From contig JAUJMY010000010.1 in NCBI GenBank assembly GCA_030446625.1, forward strand, positions 7,215 to 71,214: a stretch of DNA of 64,000 nucleotides. The letters run 5' to 3'. Of the stretch, positions 38,795 through 47,124 are shown one piece after another. Source of the stretch: Gaiellaceae bacterium (GTDB lineage Bacteria > Actinomycetota > Thermoleophilia > Gaiellales > Gaiellaceae). The translations under genes were made by a program, and so were the position numbers. Under the pieces are notes generated by a model, which saw only the letters and a list, made by a program, of their open reading frames with translations, searched no databases and was not told where the DNA came from. How positions within the stretch are numbered: position 1 is the first letter of the stretch; every line of letters starts with the position of its first letter.

Positions 38795-39851
38795 GCATCC
38801 TCCGCTGCGTCGGATCGAGCGCGTCGCGGAGGCCGTCCCCGACGAAGTTGATCGCGAGCGCGATCAGCGCGATCACGAGTCCCGGGAACGTGACCAGCCA
38901 CCAGGAGCGGAAGCCCTCGCTCTGGCCGTCCGAGATCAGCTTCCCGAGCGCCGCGTCGGGCGGCTGGATGCCGAAGCCGAGGAACGAGAGCGCGGCCTCG
39001 ACCAGGATCGCGCCCGCGACCACGAGCGTCGCGTTGACGACGATCGGGCCTACGGCGTTCGGAAGCATGTGGCGCAGGATGATCCGCGAGTCCGTCGCGC
39101 CGGAGGCCTTCGCGGCCTCGATGAACTCCTTCTCGCGCAGCGACAGGAAGAGGCCGCGCACGATGCGCGCGATGCTTGTCCAGAAGAGGAAGGCGAGGAT
39201 CAGCCCGATCTTCAGCGGGTCCCCCTGGCCGAAGAACTGAGATGCCGTGAGCAGGACCGCGAGTCCCGGGAGGGTCAGGATCAGGTCGGTGAACCGCATC
39301 AGCAGGTTGTCGACCCAGCCGCCGAAGTACCCGGCGACGGCGCCGATCAGGGCTCCGACGGCGGTCGAGAGGACCGCGACGAAGAGCGCCACCCACAGCG
39401 ACGTGCGAACGCCGTAGATGACACGGCTCAGGTAGTCGCGCCCGAGCTGATCGGTCCCGAAGAGGTGCCAGTCGTTCAACGTCGGGCCCTTGTTCTGACT
39501 CTCGATCAGCGCGAGCGGGTTGTTGATATCGCCGAGCGGGATTTCGTCGTAGCCGTACGGCGCGATCTGCGGCGCGAAGATCGCGACGAGGCCCACGAGG
39601 ATCAAGACGAACAGGCTGACGACCGCGAGGCGGTGGCGCAGGAAGCGCATGCGCGCGTACGCCCACTGGCTGCGCGCCTTGAGCTCGACGCCCGACTCGT
39701 AGGCGAGGGCGAGGTCGGGCGTCCCGATCGGGCCCTCCGGCTCCTGCGAGAGCGCGAGCGGCACGGTCGGCCTCCCGGGCGTGCCCCCGTGCAGGGCCAC
39801 CTCGTCGCGGTCCTCCGAGCGGACGTCGTCGACCGGCCGGTGCTCAGTCAT
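38787..39851 (-). CDS. oppC: Oligopeptide ABC transporter permease OppC
   Basis: The 354-residue permease has a long charged N-terminus, a helix at about 90-110, and then the BPD_transp_1 domain with EAAKASGATDSRIILRHMLPNAVGPIVVNATL, the EAA loop that contacts the ATPase. It also has GRDYLSRVIYGVRTSL and [20 protein letters not shown] at the end, as in OppC/DppC. ATG 39851 overlaps the oppB stop by 8 bp. It imports peptides or related compounds; the substrate is not set by the sequence. Confidence 0.95.
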   Translation of the reverse strand: MTEHRPVDDVRSEDRDEVALHGGTPGRPTVPLALSQEPEGPIGTPDLALAYESGVELKARSQWAYARMRFLRHRLAVVSLFVLILVGLVAIFAPQIAPYGYDEIPLGDINNPLALIESQNKGPTLNDWHLFGTDQLGRDYLSRVIYGVRTSLWVALFVAVLSTAVGALIGAVAGYFGGWVDNLLMRFTDLILTLPGLAVLLTASQFFGQGDPLKIGLILAFLFWTSIARIVRGLFLSLREKEFIEAAKASGATDSRIILRHMLPNAVGPIVVNATLVVAGAILVEAALSFLGFGIQPPDAALGKLISDGQSEGFRSWWLVTFPGLVIALIALAINFVGDGLRDALDPTQRRMRA

Positions 39852-40776
39852 ACCGGACGCGAGGGTCGAGGACGCCGTAGAGGATGTCCGCGATCAGGTT
39901 GAAGACGATGATCATCGTCGCCGTGATCATCAGCCACGCCATCACCGGATAGGGATCGTTGGTGAGGAGCGCGTTCACGAAGTACAGCCCCATCCCGTCG
40001 AGCGAGAAGACAGTCTCGGTGACGACCGCGCCCCCGAGGAGCGCGCCCCAGCTGAGTGCGCTCAGCGTCACGATCGGGATCAGCGCGTTGCGAAACGCGT
40101 GGCGCATCGTGACGACGCGCTCGGGCAGCCCCTTAGCACGCGCGGTCCTCACGTAGTCCGAGTTGACGACCTCGAGCATCGAGGCGCGCATGTAGCGCGA
40201 GTAGCCGGCCATGTTGACGATCATCAGGACGAAGATCGGCAACACCAGATGGTGCACGCGGTCGATCCAGAAACTGAGGCCCTCGCCCGGATCGACCGAG
40301 TTGAGGCTCGCGGTGGGAAAGATCGAGTGGCCGGTCTTCTGGTAGACGTTCGCGAAGACCACCTGGAGCATCAGCGCGATCCAGAAGAGCGGCATCGCCA
40401 ACCCCAGGAAGCTGAACGATGTGGCGGCGTGGTCGAACGGCGAGTACTGCCGGAGCGCCGAGTAGACGCCGATAGCGACGCCCAGGAGGAGGGCGATGAT
40501 CTCGGCGGCGATCACGAGCTGGAGCGTGTTCTTCATCACGCGCCAGAGATCCGGCAGGATCGGCTCGTTGCTGAGGAGCTTCGTCCCGAACTGGTTCGTC
40601 AGGGCGTCCTTCACCCAGTAGCCGTAACGAATGAAGACCGGCTCGTCGAGGTGCTTCTCCTCGCGGATCCTGTTGACGGTCTCGGGCGAGACATTCGGCG
40701 TGATCGTGAGCGCCGCGAGCGGGTCGCCGGACACCGTGACGAACGTGAACACGAAGAAGCTCGCCGCAACGAGCAC
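39844..40776 (-). CDS. oppB: Oligopeptide ABC transporter permease OppB, unusual 5' end
   Basis: The 310-residue part from GTG 40776 holds six helices and the EAA loop VRTARAKGLPERVVTMRHAFRNALIPIVTLSAL, with a final ADILYGVLDPRVRYD. A normal OppB begins M-L-T-Y-I-I-R-R-L-L-Y. Upstream in frame that sequence exists twice. The distal copy starts with ATG (40857) but runs into TAG after ten codons. The proximal copy (40818) begins with CTG and joins the gene. So the start is CTG at 40818 or 40815, or GTG 40776; the latter loses much of the first helix. See the duplication finding. Confidence 0.85.
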   Translation of the reverse strand: MLVAASFFVFTFVTVSGDPLAALTITPNVSPETVNRIREEKHLDEPVFIRYGYWVKDALTNQFGTKLLSNEPILPDLWRVMKNTLQLVIAAEIIALLLGVAIGVYSALRQYSPFDHAATSFSFLGLAMPLFWIALMLQVVFANVYQKTGHSIFPTASLNSVDPGEGLSFWIDRVHHLVLPIFVLMIVNMAGYSRYMRASMLEVVNSDYVRTARAKGLPERVVTMRHAFRNALIPIVTLSALSWGALLGGAVVTETVFSLDGMGLYFVNALLTNDPYPVMAWLMITATMIIVFNLIADILYGVLDPRVRYD

Positions 40777-40800
40777 GAGCGAGCTGTAGAGCAGTCGACG

Positions 40801-40857
40801 GATGATGTACGTCAGCAGTCTCTTCTAGAGGAGGCGACGGATGATGTACGTCAGCAT
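40801..40857 (-). repeat. Duplicated oppB start region
   Basis: CTGACGTACATCATCCGTCG occurs twice, at 40836-40855 and about 40797-40816 on the minus strand, 39 bp apart (13 codons, in frame), each followed by a CTNCTCTA variant. The distal copy has the ATG and an early TAG, while the proximal copy continues into oppB. This is a partial tandem duplication that has begun to diverge. Confidence 0.7.
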
Positions 40858-40867
40858 GCGTCTCTTC

Positions 40868-41040
40868 TCCTACTTGCTCCAGGCGGAGATGAAAAGGAGA
40901 CTACCCTCCGCCACGAGGGCGGGGACGGGACTCGTCACGACGGGGTGCAGTACTGCGCTTCAGGCGCCCCTACTTGCTCCAGGCGGAGATGTTCCAGGGA
41001 CTACCCTCGGTGGTCGGGTTCACGACGGGGCCCCTCAGGC
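40868..41040 (-). repeat. Duplicated oppA 3' end, 100-bp period
   Basis: CTACTTGCTCCAGGCGGAG occurs at 40870 and again exactly 100 bp later at 40970, where it is the true oppA end (stop TAG, then LYS-SER-TRP backwards). Further matches (GACTACCCTC, ACGACGGGG) follow in both, with small indels. So the last 30 codons of oppA are duplicated in degenerate form beyond the stop. Confidence 0.7.
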
Positions 41041-42595
41041 CGCGCTTCGAGATGACGAACACCGGCCGTGCGTACATGGGGATCGACGGGACGTCGTTCA
41101 CCATGAAGCGAGCCTCGGCCGCGTTCAGCAGCTTCGCCCGCTGAGAAGCATCGAGCGTGGTGGACACCTTGTTCAGGATCCTCGAGAACGCGCGGTTGCA
41201 GTAGCCCATGTAGTTCTGGTCACCACCGCACGCGTAGAGGTCCTTGATCGTGATCGGCGTGCTCGGGCTGCCGACCCACGTGAACATGAGCAGGTCCCAG
41301 TCACGCGAGGGCAGCGTCGTGCCGAACAGCGTGCCGCCCGTCTGGAACCGCGGCGTGAGCTCGATGCCGACGCTCTTCAGCTGCCGCTGGATGATCTCGA
41401 ACGTGAGTGCGCGGAGCTGGTTGCCGCTCGTCGTGTGGAACCGGAACGACAGCTTGCCCACGCGCGGGCACGTGTAGATGTCGTTGTTGTTCGCAGCCGC
41501 CCGCGCGGGGCCACCGGTGCAGCCGTTCGCCCGCAGGAGGCGGATGACCGCAGCCTGGCTGAAGGACTGCTTCGCCCAGTTCTGCCGGTACTGCGTCTGG
41601 AACGGCTTGAACATGTGGCTCTGGACCGTCTTCAGGCCCGGTGCGATCTGCGCGTAGAGCGCGCCGGCGACCTGGTTGCGGTTCATGCCCCGGATCAGCG
41701 CCGTGCGGACGTACCGCTGCTTGAGCGCCGCGTGACCCTTCTCGCCGACCTGGATGTCGATGTGCTCCCACGCGAAGCCGATCTTGCGGCTGACGCGGAA
41801 GCTCCGATCCTTGAGGAAATCGGCGATCTGGAGCTGCGGCTGCGGCTCCATCACGTCGCCCTGACCCGCCCGCAGCGCCTGGAAGCGAGCGTTCGTGTCG
41901 AGGATGTAGCGGAACGTGAGGCGCTGGAGCTTCATCTTCGGGCCGGCCTGGAAGTTCGGGTTCCTCCGGACGTTGAGCTGCACGCCCTTCTGCCAGCTGT
42001 CGAACAGCCACGGCCCGCTCGAGACCGGGATCGAGTTGAGGAACATCTGGTTCATGTCCTTGCCCGCGATGATGTGCGCCGGGTACGGACCGCCGGAGAC
42101 GAGCGACTCCCAGTCGGCGTACAGCTTCTTGAAGACGACGGTCACGGTCTTGCCCCGACCACCGCCGACCGAGCGGATGTCCTCGAAGCCGGTGCGGCTG
42201 ATGACGTTGTTCTTCGGGTTGATGAACACCTGCCACGTCGCCTTGAAGTCGGCCGCCGTGACGGGCTTGCCGTCGCTCCACTTCGCCGTCTTCTTGTACG
42301 TGAAGCGGACGGTGAGCGGGTTCTTCTTGAGGAGCTTCGGCTTGCCGGCGCAGAGGCGCGGAACGAGATCGCCCGCCGAGTTCCGGATCTGGCAGCCGTA
42401 GAAGATGTTGTTCAGGACGAGGCTCGTGGCGTACAGGTTGTTACCGACCCACGGCCCCTGGAGGTTCGGCGGCTCCTGGTCGTGAATGAACACGACCGTC
42501 CCCGCCTGCTCCGACTTCGCCGCGGCCGGGCCGACGGCGAGGCTCGCGACGATCATGATCGCCCCGAGCAGAAGCAAGAATGAACTCTTACGCAT
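40970..42595 (-). CDS. oppA: Oligopeptide ABC transporter substrate-binding protein
   Basis: The 541-residue extracytoplasmic SBP_bac_5 protein begins with a signal peptide (MRKSSFLLLLGAIMIVASLAVGPAAAK). The mature part has IFYGCQIRNSAGDLVPRLC, KWSDGKPVTAADFKATWQ, LDTNARFQALRAGQGDVMEP and a late AEARFMVNDVPSIPMYARPVFVISKRG. It lacks a lipobox, so it may be free or held in another way. ATG 42595 has SD GGAGG with 6-nt spacing. It heads oppABCDF. Confidence 0.94.
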   Translation of the reverse strand: MRKSSFLLLLGAIMIVASLAVGPAAAKSEQAGTVVFIHDQEPPNLQGPWVGNNLYATSLVLNNIFYGCQIRNSAGDLVPRLCAGKPKLLKKNPLTVRFTYKKTAKWSDGKPVTAADFKATWQVFINPKNNVISRTGFEDIRSVGGGRGKTVTVVFKKLYADWESLVSGGPYPAHIIAGKDMNQMFLNSIPVSSGPWLFDSWQKGVQLNVRRNPNFQAGPKMKLQRLTFRYILDTNARFQALRAGQGDVMEPQPQLQIADFLKDRSFRVSRKIGFAWEHIDIQVGEKGHAALKQRYVRTALIRGMNRNQVAGALYAQIAPGLKTVQSHMFKPFQTQYRQNWAKQSFSQAAVIRLLRANGCTGGPARAAANNNDIYTCPRVGKLSFRFHTTSGNQLRALTFEIIQRQLKSVGIELTPRFQTGGTLFGTTLPSRDWDLLMFTWVGSPSTPITIKDLYACGGDQNYMGYCNRAFSRILNKVSTTLDASQRAKLLNAAEARFMVNDVPSIPMYARPVFVISKRGLRGPVVNPTTEGSPWNISAWSK

Positions 42596-42853
42596 GTATC
42601 CCTCCATGCTGATTAGACGCTGCCCTGCAGGCTTGCCGCGGCGCGACCATCCGGGTCGCGTGAAGTGCGGCGGGGCACCTTACCCCAGCCGCAGTCCCTT
42701 CGACCCCTCTGCCCTCCCACGCCGTTTCAAGTCGCAGAGTCGTAGCTGATACGACGCCGCAGTTCACCGTTTGTTAGCGCGTCAGAGATTTCGCCTGCGG
42801 AGCACGAACGCGAGCGGCACGCCGGCTCGAGCGCCTTGCCGTAGGTTTGGTCG
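42596..42853. other. 258-bp region upstream of oppA, no gene seen
   Basis: It should contain the opp promoter and the oppA leader with SD, and downstream of the BatB-like stop the end of the aerotolerance operon. A hairpin GTCGTA-GCTGA-TACGAC lies at 42739-42755 without a T-run. No ORF here has gene-like features. Confidence 0.4.
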
Positions 42854-43819
42854 CTAGCGCTCGCGCTCCCGCAGCAGGAGCGCAAGCGGCAGGAACGCCG
42901 CGAGCACGAGGTACGGCGCGAGCGAGAGGCGCGCGCGCCGGTCGCCCTCGGCGACGACCCGCCCGCTGCCGAGGAGCTCGCGCCCCGCGGCGGCGGCCTG
43001 CTCCACGTCGTACTCGGCGTACACGCGTCCACCCGTCGCGGCGGCGAGGCTGTCGAGCAGCGCGCGAGAGGACGGATCCGCCCGGTACTGCGCCTCCGGG
43101 ACGCCGCGCGTGAAGACGCGCTCGCCCGCGCCCCAGACGTGGACGAACACCGGGCGAATCCGCGGCGGCGCCGCGAAAGCGCGCGCGACGCGGGGGACGT
43201 TGACGGAGCGGCTCTCGCCGTCGGTGAGGACGACGAGCAGGCGGTCCGTCGCGCGCGGCGAGAAGAGCGCGCGCTTGGCCACCGCCGTCAGGGAGTTCAG
43301 GCTCGTCGTGTTCGTGAGGAAGCTCGAGCGCGGCGGCGGCCGCTCGATCCCGAGCGAGCGCTCCAGCGTGGCGTGGAAGACGTCCGAGTCCGCGGTCGGG
43401 AACAGGTGCGGCAGCACGCGGTCGGTCAGCGACGCGATGCCGAAGCGGACATCCGGGAGCAACGTGCGCAGCCGCGACGCCGCGGCCTGCGCTCGGGCGA
43501 AGCGCGGACGCGAGTCCAGGTTTGGGCGCGCGAGCATCGAGCGCGAGACGTCGCGCACCACGAACGCCTCCGCGTCGGAGCGGACGTGCCGCGTCACGGT
43601 CCGCTGCAGGACCGGTTGCGCGGCTGCGAGACCGACGAGCGCCGCGGCCGCGAGGAGCGCCAGCACGGGCGATCGCACGCGTCGCGACGGCGGCTCCGGA
43701 ACGTGCACGGCCCGCCGCACTGCGCGTGCGCGGCGGACGGCCCGGGCGAGCGCCGCGAGGGGGAGCGCGGCGCCGAGCGTCACGAGCGCGCCGGCCGGAG
43801 TGAGGAAGGTGACGCTCAC
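42854..43819 (-). CDS. von Willebrand factor A domain protein (BatB-like)
   Basis: The 321-residue protein has N-terminal helices (about 5-30 and 50-75), a vWA domain from about 85 with a MIDAS motif AFVVRDVSRSMLARPN (DxSxS), a second Asp in LLVVLTDGESRS, and a last helix before a basic RERER tail. This topology matches BatA/BatB of aerotolerance operons. GTG 43819 lies 16 bp after the TPR-like gene's stop. It closes the moxR-DUF58-...-vWA operon and may bind other envelope proteins. Confidence 0.85.
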   Translation of the reverse strand: MSVTFLTPAGALVTLGAALPLAALARAVRRARAVRRAVHVPEPPSRRVRSPVLALLAAAALVGLAAAQPVLQRTVTRHVRSDAEAFVVRDVSRSMLARPNLDSRPRFARAQAAASRLRTLLPDVRFGIASLTDRVLPHLFPTADSDVFHATLERSLGIERPPPRSSFLTNTTSLNSLTAVAKRALFSPRATDRLLVVLTDGESRSVNVPRVARAFAAPPRIRPVFVHVWGAGERVFTRGVPEAQYRADPSSRALLDSLAAATGGRVYAEYDVEQAAAAGRELLGSGRVVAEGDRRARLSLAPYLVLAAFLPLALLLRERER

Positions 43820-43835
43820 GGCGCGGCGCGCGGCC

Positions 43836-44468
43836 TCAATAGCCGCTCCCGCGCTCGCCTGCTCCGGCGCCCTTCGACCCGGCGCCGCCGGGGCGCGGGT
43901 TCGGGCCGCCGCCGGCTGAGGTCGCACGGAGGCCGCGGCTTCGCTGGAGGCCGAGCTCGAGGTTCAGCTTCGCCTCGCCGTTTGCGGGGTCGAGGGCGAT
44001 CGCGCTGCGGAAGCTCGCGACGGCGGCGTCGAGCAGCGCCGTCTGGTCCTCGGTCTCTGCGAGCGCGCTCGAGAAGCTGAGCACGCCGAGCAGCGCCGTG
44101 GCACGCGAGCGGATGCGCGGATCCCGATCCTCCGCCGCCACCGCCTCGAGTCGCGCGCGCGCGTCGTTCCGGAGCAGCTCGAGCTCCGGATCTGACGCGT
44201 CCTGCGCCTCGAGGCGCGCGAGCCGAAGCGAGCGCAGCGCCCGGCGGAACGCGACGTCGTCGTCCACCGCGAGCAGGGTGCGCGCGGCCGGGAGCGGCAG
44301 CGAAGTGGAGGCGCCCCAGAGGCCGTCGTCCTCGGGTGCGACGCGGTACCGGACGTCGCCGCTCGCGAGGGCTGCGCGCCACTCGACGACGTCGGCCGCG
44401 ACCAGCGCGAGCAGTGCCGCGAGGGAGAAGCACGCGACGGAGACGACGATGGCGGTCACGCGCCTCAT
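43836..44468 (-). CDS. Membrane-anchored TPR-like protein of the Bat operon
   Basis: The 210-residue protein has an N-terminal helix (about 5-25) and a soluble helical domain rich in Ala, Leu and Arg. It ends with a TPR-like unit LLDAAVASFRSAIALDPANGEAKLNLEL (about 145-172) and a Gly/Pro-rich tail. In Bat operons a TPR protein (BatC/BatE-like) lies between or beside the vWA genes, which fits. ATG 44468 overlaps the BatA stop by ATGA. The tail is probably disordered. Confidence 0.75.
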   Translation of the reverse strand: MRRVTAIVVSVACFSLAALLALVAADVVEWRAALASGDVRYRVAPEDDGLWGASTSLPLPAARTLLAVDDDVAFRRALRSLRLARLEAQDASDPELELLRNDARARLEAVAAEDRDPRIRSRATALLGVLSFSSALAETEDQTALLDAAVASFRSAIALDPANGEAKLNLELGLQRSRGLRATSAGGGPNPRPGGAGSKGAGAGERGSGY

Positions 44469-45298
44469 GCGTGCTCGACCTTCGGTCGCGGGAGCGCCAG
44501 GCTCGCGGCGAAGCGCTCGTACGCCGCGAGGACGGCGAAGAGCAGCAGCGCGAGCGCGAGCAAGGCAAGGGGGACGCCGCGCGCGCTCTCGGTGCGCAGC
44601 GTCGCAGCGCCCTCGTCGCCAGCGTCGGGCGGCACCGTGTACGCGTCCGGGCCGAGCAGCCCTTCGAAGAGGCGGCGGCCGTCGATCAGTGGCGAGAGCG
44701 CGACGATCCGCACGGGGACATCGCGCTCCTTCAGGCTCGCGACGGTCCTCGCGAGCGGGCGGACGTCCTCGGGCGCCGTCTGGAGGTCGCTGAAGAGCAG
44801 GATCGACCCGTTGTCGACACGCTCCCGCTCGAGCATGCGGCCGCCGAGCGCGAGCGCGGTCGAGATGCGGGTGCCGGAGCGGAACGTCTGCGCCCACGGA
44901 TTCGGCGGGCGCCCCTTGCGCGCCGGCACGAGCAGGCGGAGGAACGGCTCGAGCTCCCGCGCCGGAGTCCCTGGCGGGAGCAGCTCGTACGCGACGTCGG
45001 AGAAGACGACGAGGCCGATCCGCCCGTCGTCCGCGATCACGCGCTCGAAGCCGCGGCGGATCAGGCGGTAGTCGGCGTCGGCGATGCTGAGCGACAGGTC
45101 GACGACGAGGACGCCTGTCGAGCCGGCGGGGAGCACACTCCGCTCACGCACCGCGAGACCGCGCACCGAGACGGCAGCGCCGGCCAGCGCGAGGAGCGCC
45201 GCGGCCGCGAGCAGCGCGTGCACGAGGCGAGTCCGACGCGTGGCGGCGGCGAGCGCGGCGGCGTCGTGCGTGTCGACGGCGGGGCCGCGCCTACGCAT
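44465..45298 (-). CDS. von Willebrand factor A domain protein (BatA-like)
   Basis: The 277-residue protein has a first helix at about 28-48, a vWA domain with VLVVDLSLSIADADYRL (MIDAS DxSxS) and ILLFSDLQTAPED, and a C-terminal helix (about 242-262). ATG 45298 overlaps the previous stop by 8 bp. Together with the second vWA gene, it resembles the BatA/BatB pair, whose exact role (oxidative or envelope stress) is unsettled. MoxR is encoded upstream and is thought to remodel these vWA proteins. Confidence 0.85.
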   Translation of the reverse strand: MRRRGPAVDTHDAAALAAATRRTRLVHALLAAAALLALAGAAVSVRGLAVRERSVLPAGSTGVLVVDLSLSIADADYRLIRRGFERVIADDGRIGLVVFSDVAYELLPPGTPARELEPFLRLLVPARKGRPPNPWAQTFRSGTRISTALALGGRMLERERVDNGSILLFSDLQTAPEDVRPLARTVASLKERDVPVRIVALSPLIDGRRLFEGLLGPDAYTVPPDAGDEGAATLRTESARGVPLALLALALLLFAVLAAYERFAASLALPRPKVEHA

Positions 45299-46231
45299 CC
45301 TCGGCCTCCCGATCCCGCGCGAGCACGTCGCGCATGCGGCCGGCGAGGCCGCTCGTCGCCCCGACCTCCGGCGTCTCCACCGACCACGCGAGCGCACGCG
45401 CCGCGCGCGCCAGCTCGGCGTCGCGCTCGTGCAGGGCGTCGGCGACGAGCCGGAGCGCGCGGCGCCGGTCGGCGGAGCCGTCGGCGCGCTCCGCATCCTC
45501 CAGAAGCGCAAGCGCCCGCTCTAGCGGCGTCAGCGGCGGTTCCGGCCGCTCCTCGACACGAACCGGCTGCGCCGGCGCTCGCCGCGGGAGAGCCCGGTAC
45601 AGGAAGACGCCGCCTGCGAGCGCGAGCAGCGCCGCCACGCCGAGCAGCGCGGCGAGCAAGATCGACGGCGCGACGCGGTAGGAGACCGCCGGGAGCGTGA
45701 CGACGTCCATGCGCCACGGGATCGCGATCTCGTCCGGCTCGTCGAAGTCGTCCGGGACGATTCGCGTGTGGGTCACGAGCACGGGCCAGCGCGCGGTCGT
45801 CGTGCGGGTGCCGCCGCCGCGCAGGGCGTAGGTGACGCGCGCGGGCATGAACTCGAGCGATGCCGTCTGCCGCGGAGGCACGCACGGGCTGATCAGGCAG
45901 CGCAGAACGAACGCGATCCGTACGTGCGTCGTCGTCTCGCCGTCGCGGCGAGTACGCCTCGGCGCGGCGACGGGGCCCCACGGCGAGAACTCGACCGCGA
46001 CGCGGACCGAGCCGGGTCGACGCGCTCGGGGTCGACGATGACGTCGAGCGTTGCCTCGATCGTGTCGCCGAAGAGCGCGACGCGCGGCGCGACGCCCGCG
46101 ATCGCCTCGAGCTCCGTGGGCGCGGGCGCGGGAGCGTGTCCGCCCTCGTCGGCGCCGCGCGCCACGACGAGCGCGGCCGCGCCGAACGCCGCGAGTACGA
46201 CGACCGCGACGCCGCTCGCGCGGCGGCTCAC
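45291..46231 (-). CDS. Membrane protein of the Bat operon, one-base frameshift
   Basis: The start is GTG 46231 (SRRASGVAVVVLAAFGAAALVVARG, a signal/anchor), reading to about 46013 as DVIVDPERVDP, then continues in another frame as VRVAVEFSPWGPVAAPRRTRRDGETTTHVRIAFVLRCLISPC to a second helix (about 45660-45600) and a cytoplasmic tail. A single base missing in the CCGGG run near 46012-46016 repairs it to 313 residues. The domain order (signal, beta domain, helix, soluble tail) recalls BatD or DUF4381 proteins. GTGA overlap with the DUF58 gene. Frameshift is probably an assembly error. Confidence 0.75.
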
Positions 46232-47124
46232 TGCGCCCGCCTCGCTCGACGAACCTCCGCCCACGCGAGGAACGAGGCCAGGATCTCGACGCGGTCGCTC
46301 GACGACACGAGCACGGGCTCGCGCTCGAGGTCTCGGAAGCCGTCGAGCAGGCGCTGGAGACGCTCCTCGTTGGCCCCGCGCCGCGCGCGCACCTCGCCCG
46401 CGGTGAGCCGCGCGGGCGCGGCGCGGGCGGCGCCGGGCGTCCGGAGCGGCACTGCGATCCCGCTCACGTCCGGGAAGCTCTGCTCCCACGTCGGGTCCTG
46501 GATCACCACGGGGCAGATGTCCCAGCGGTGCTCGAGTGCGGTCAGCCACGCGTCCGCCGGGGGCGCCGGGATGAAGTCGGAGAGGACGAAGACGAACGAG
46601 CCCTGGGGAACGGCGCGCCCGTGCTCGGTGAGGTGCGCGACCGCGCGTTCGACGGTGTCGGAGGGCGCGGCGAACGCGGCCGACGGGAGCCTCTCCTTGA
46701 CCTCGGCGAGCCTCCTCCCGCGCGGCGGGTCCCACCGCGGCGCCCCGTCCGCGTAGTCCAGGTAGCCGACGAAGCCGCCCGCCGCGATCGAGCTCTCGAG
46801 GATCAGCTCCGCGGCGCCGATGAGCGCGGCGCGTTTGTCCAGCCACGGGAGCGGCGCGGCGAAGAACGACATCGCGGGGCGCCGGTCGCACACGACGATC
46901 ACGCGCGGCGCCTCGTCGGCGTACCGCTCGCGGACGACGAACTCGTCGCGCTGCCGTGCGGCGGAGACGCGTGCGGACGCCGCCCAGTCGATCGTGCGGA
47001 TGTCGTCGCCCGTGCGGTACGGCCTCGATCCCGACACGTCGGTCCCGCTCCCGCGGCGGAAGCTCTGCATCGACCCGAACGAGACGCCGATCAGCCGGCC
47101 GCGCGGAACGAGCGGGAACGTCAC
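46228..47124 (-). CDS. DUF58 domain protein
   Basis: The 298-residue protein has the DUF58 signature GSGTDVSGSRPYRTGDDIRTIDWAASAR near residue 22-50, then a vWA-like fold with RVIVVCDRRPAMSFFAAP and SFVFVLSDFIPAPPADAW. DUF58 proteins accompany MoxR ATPases and may be their clients. GTG 47124 overlaps the moxR stop (GTGA). It lies second in the operon moxR-DUF58-BatD-like-vWA-TPR-vWA. It lacks a membrane segment, unlike many DUF58 proteins. Confidence 0.9.
   Translation of the reverse strand: MTFPLVPRGRLIGVSFGSMQSFRRGSGTDVSGSRPYRTGDDIRTIDWAASARVSAARQRDEFVVRERYADEAPRVIVVCDRRPAMSFFAAPLPWLDKRAALIGAAELILESSIAAGGFVGYLDYADGAPRWDPPRGRRLAEVKERLPSAAFAAPSDTVERAVAHLTEHGRAVPQGSFVFVLSDFIPAPPADAWLTALEHRWDICPVVIQDPTWEQSFPDVSGIAVPLRTPGAARAAPARLTAGEVRARRGANEERLQRLLDGFRDLEREPVLVSSSDRVEILASFLAWAEVRRARRAQ

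Noticed and set aside
40825-40857. Functional ten-codon upstream peptide of oppB
   Set aside because: It is simply the distal copy of the oppB N-terminus that hits a stop; no sign of selection as a leader peptide.
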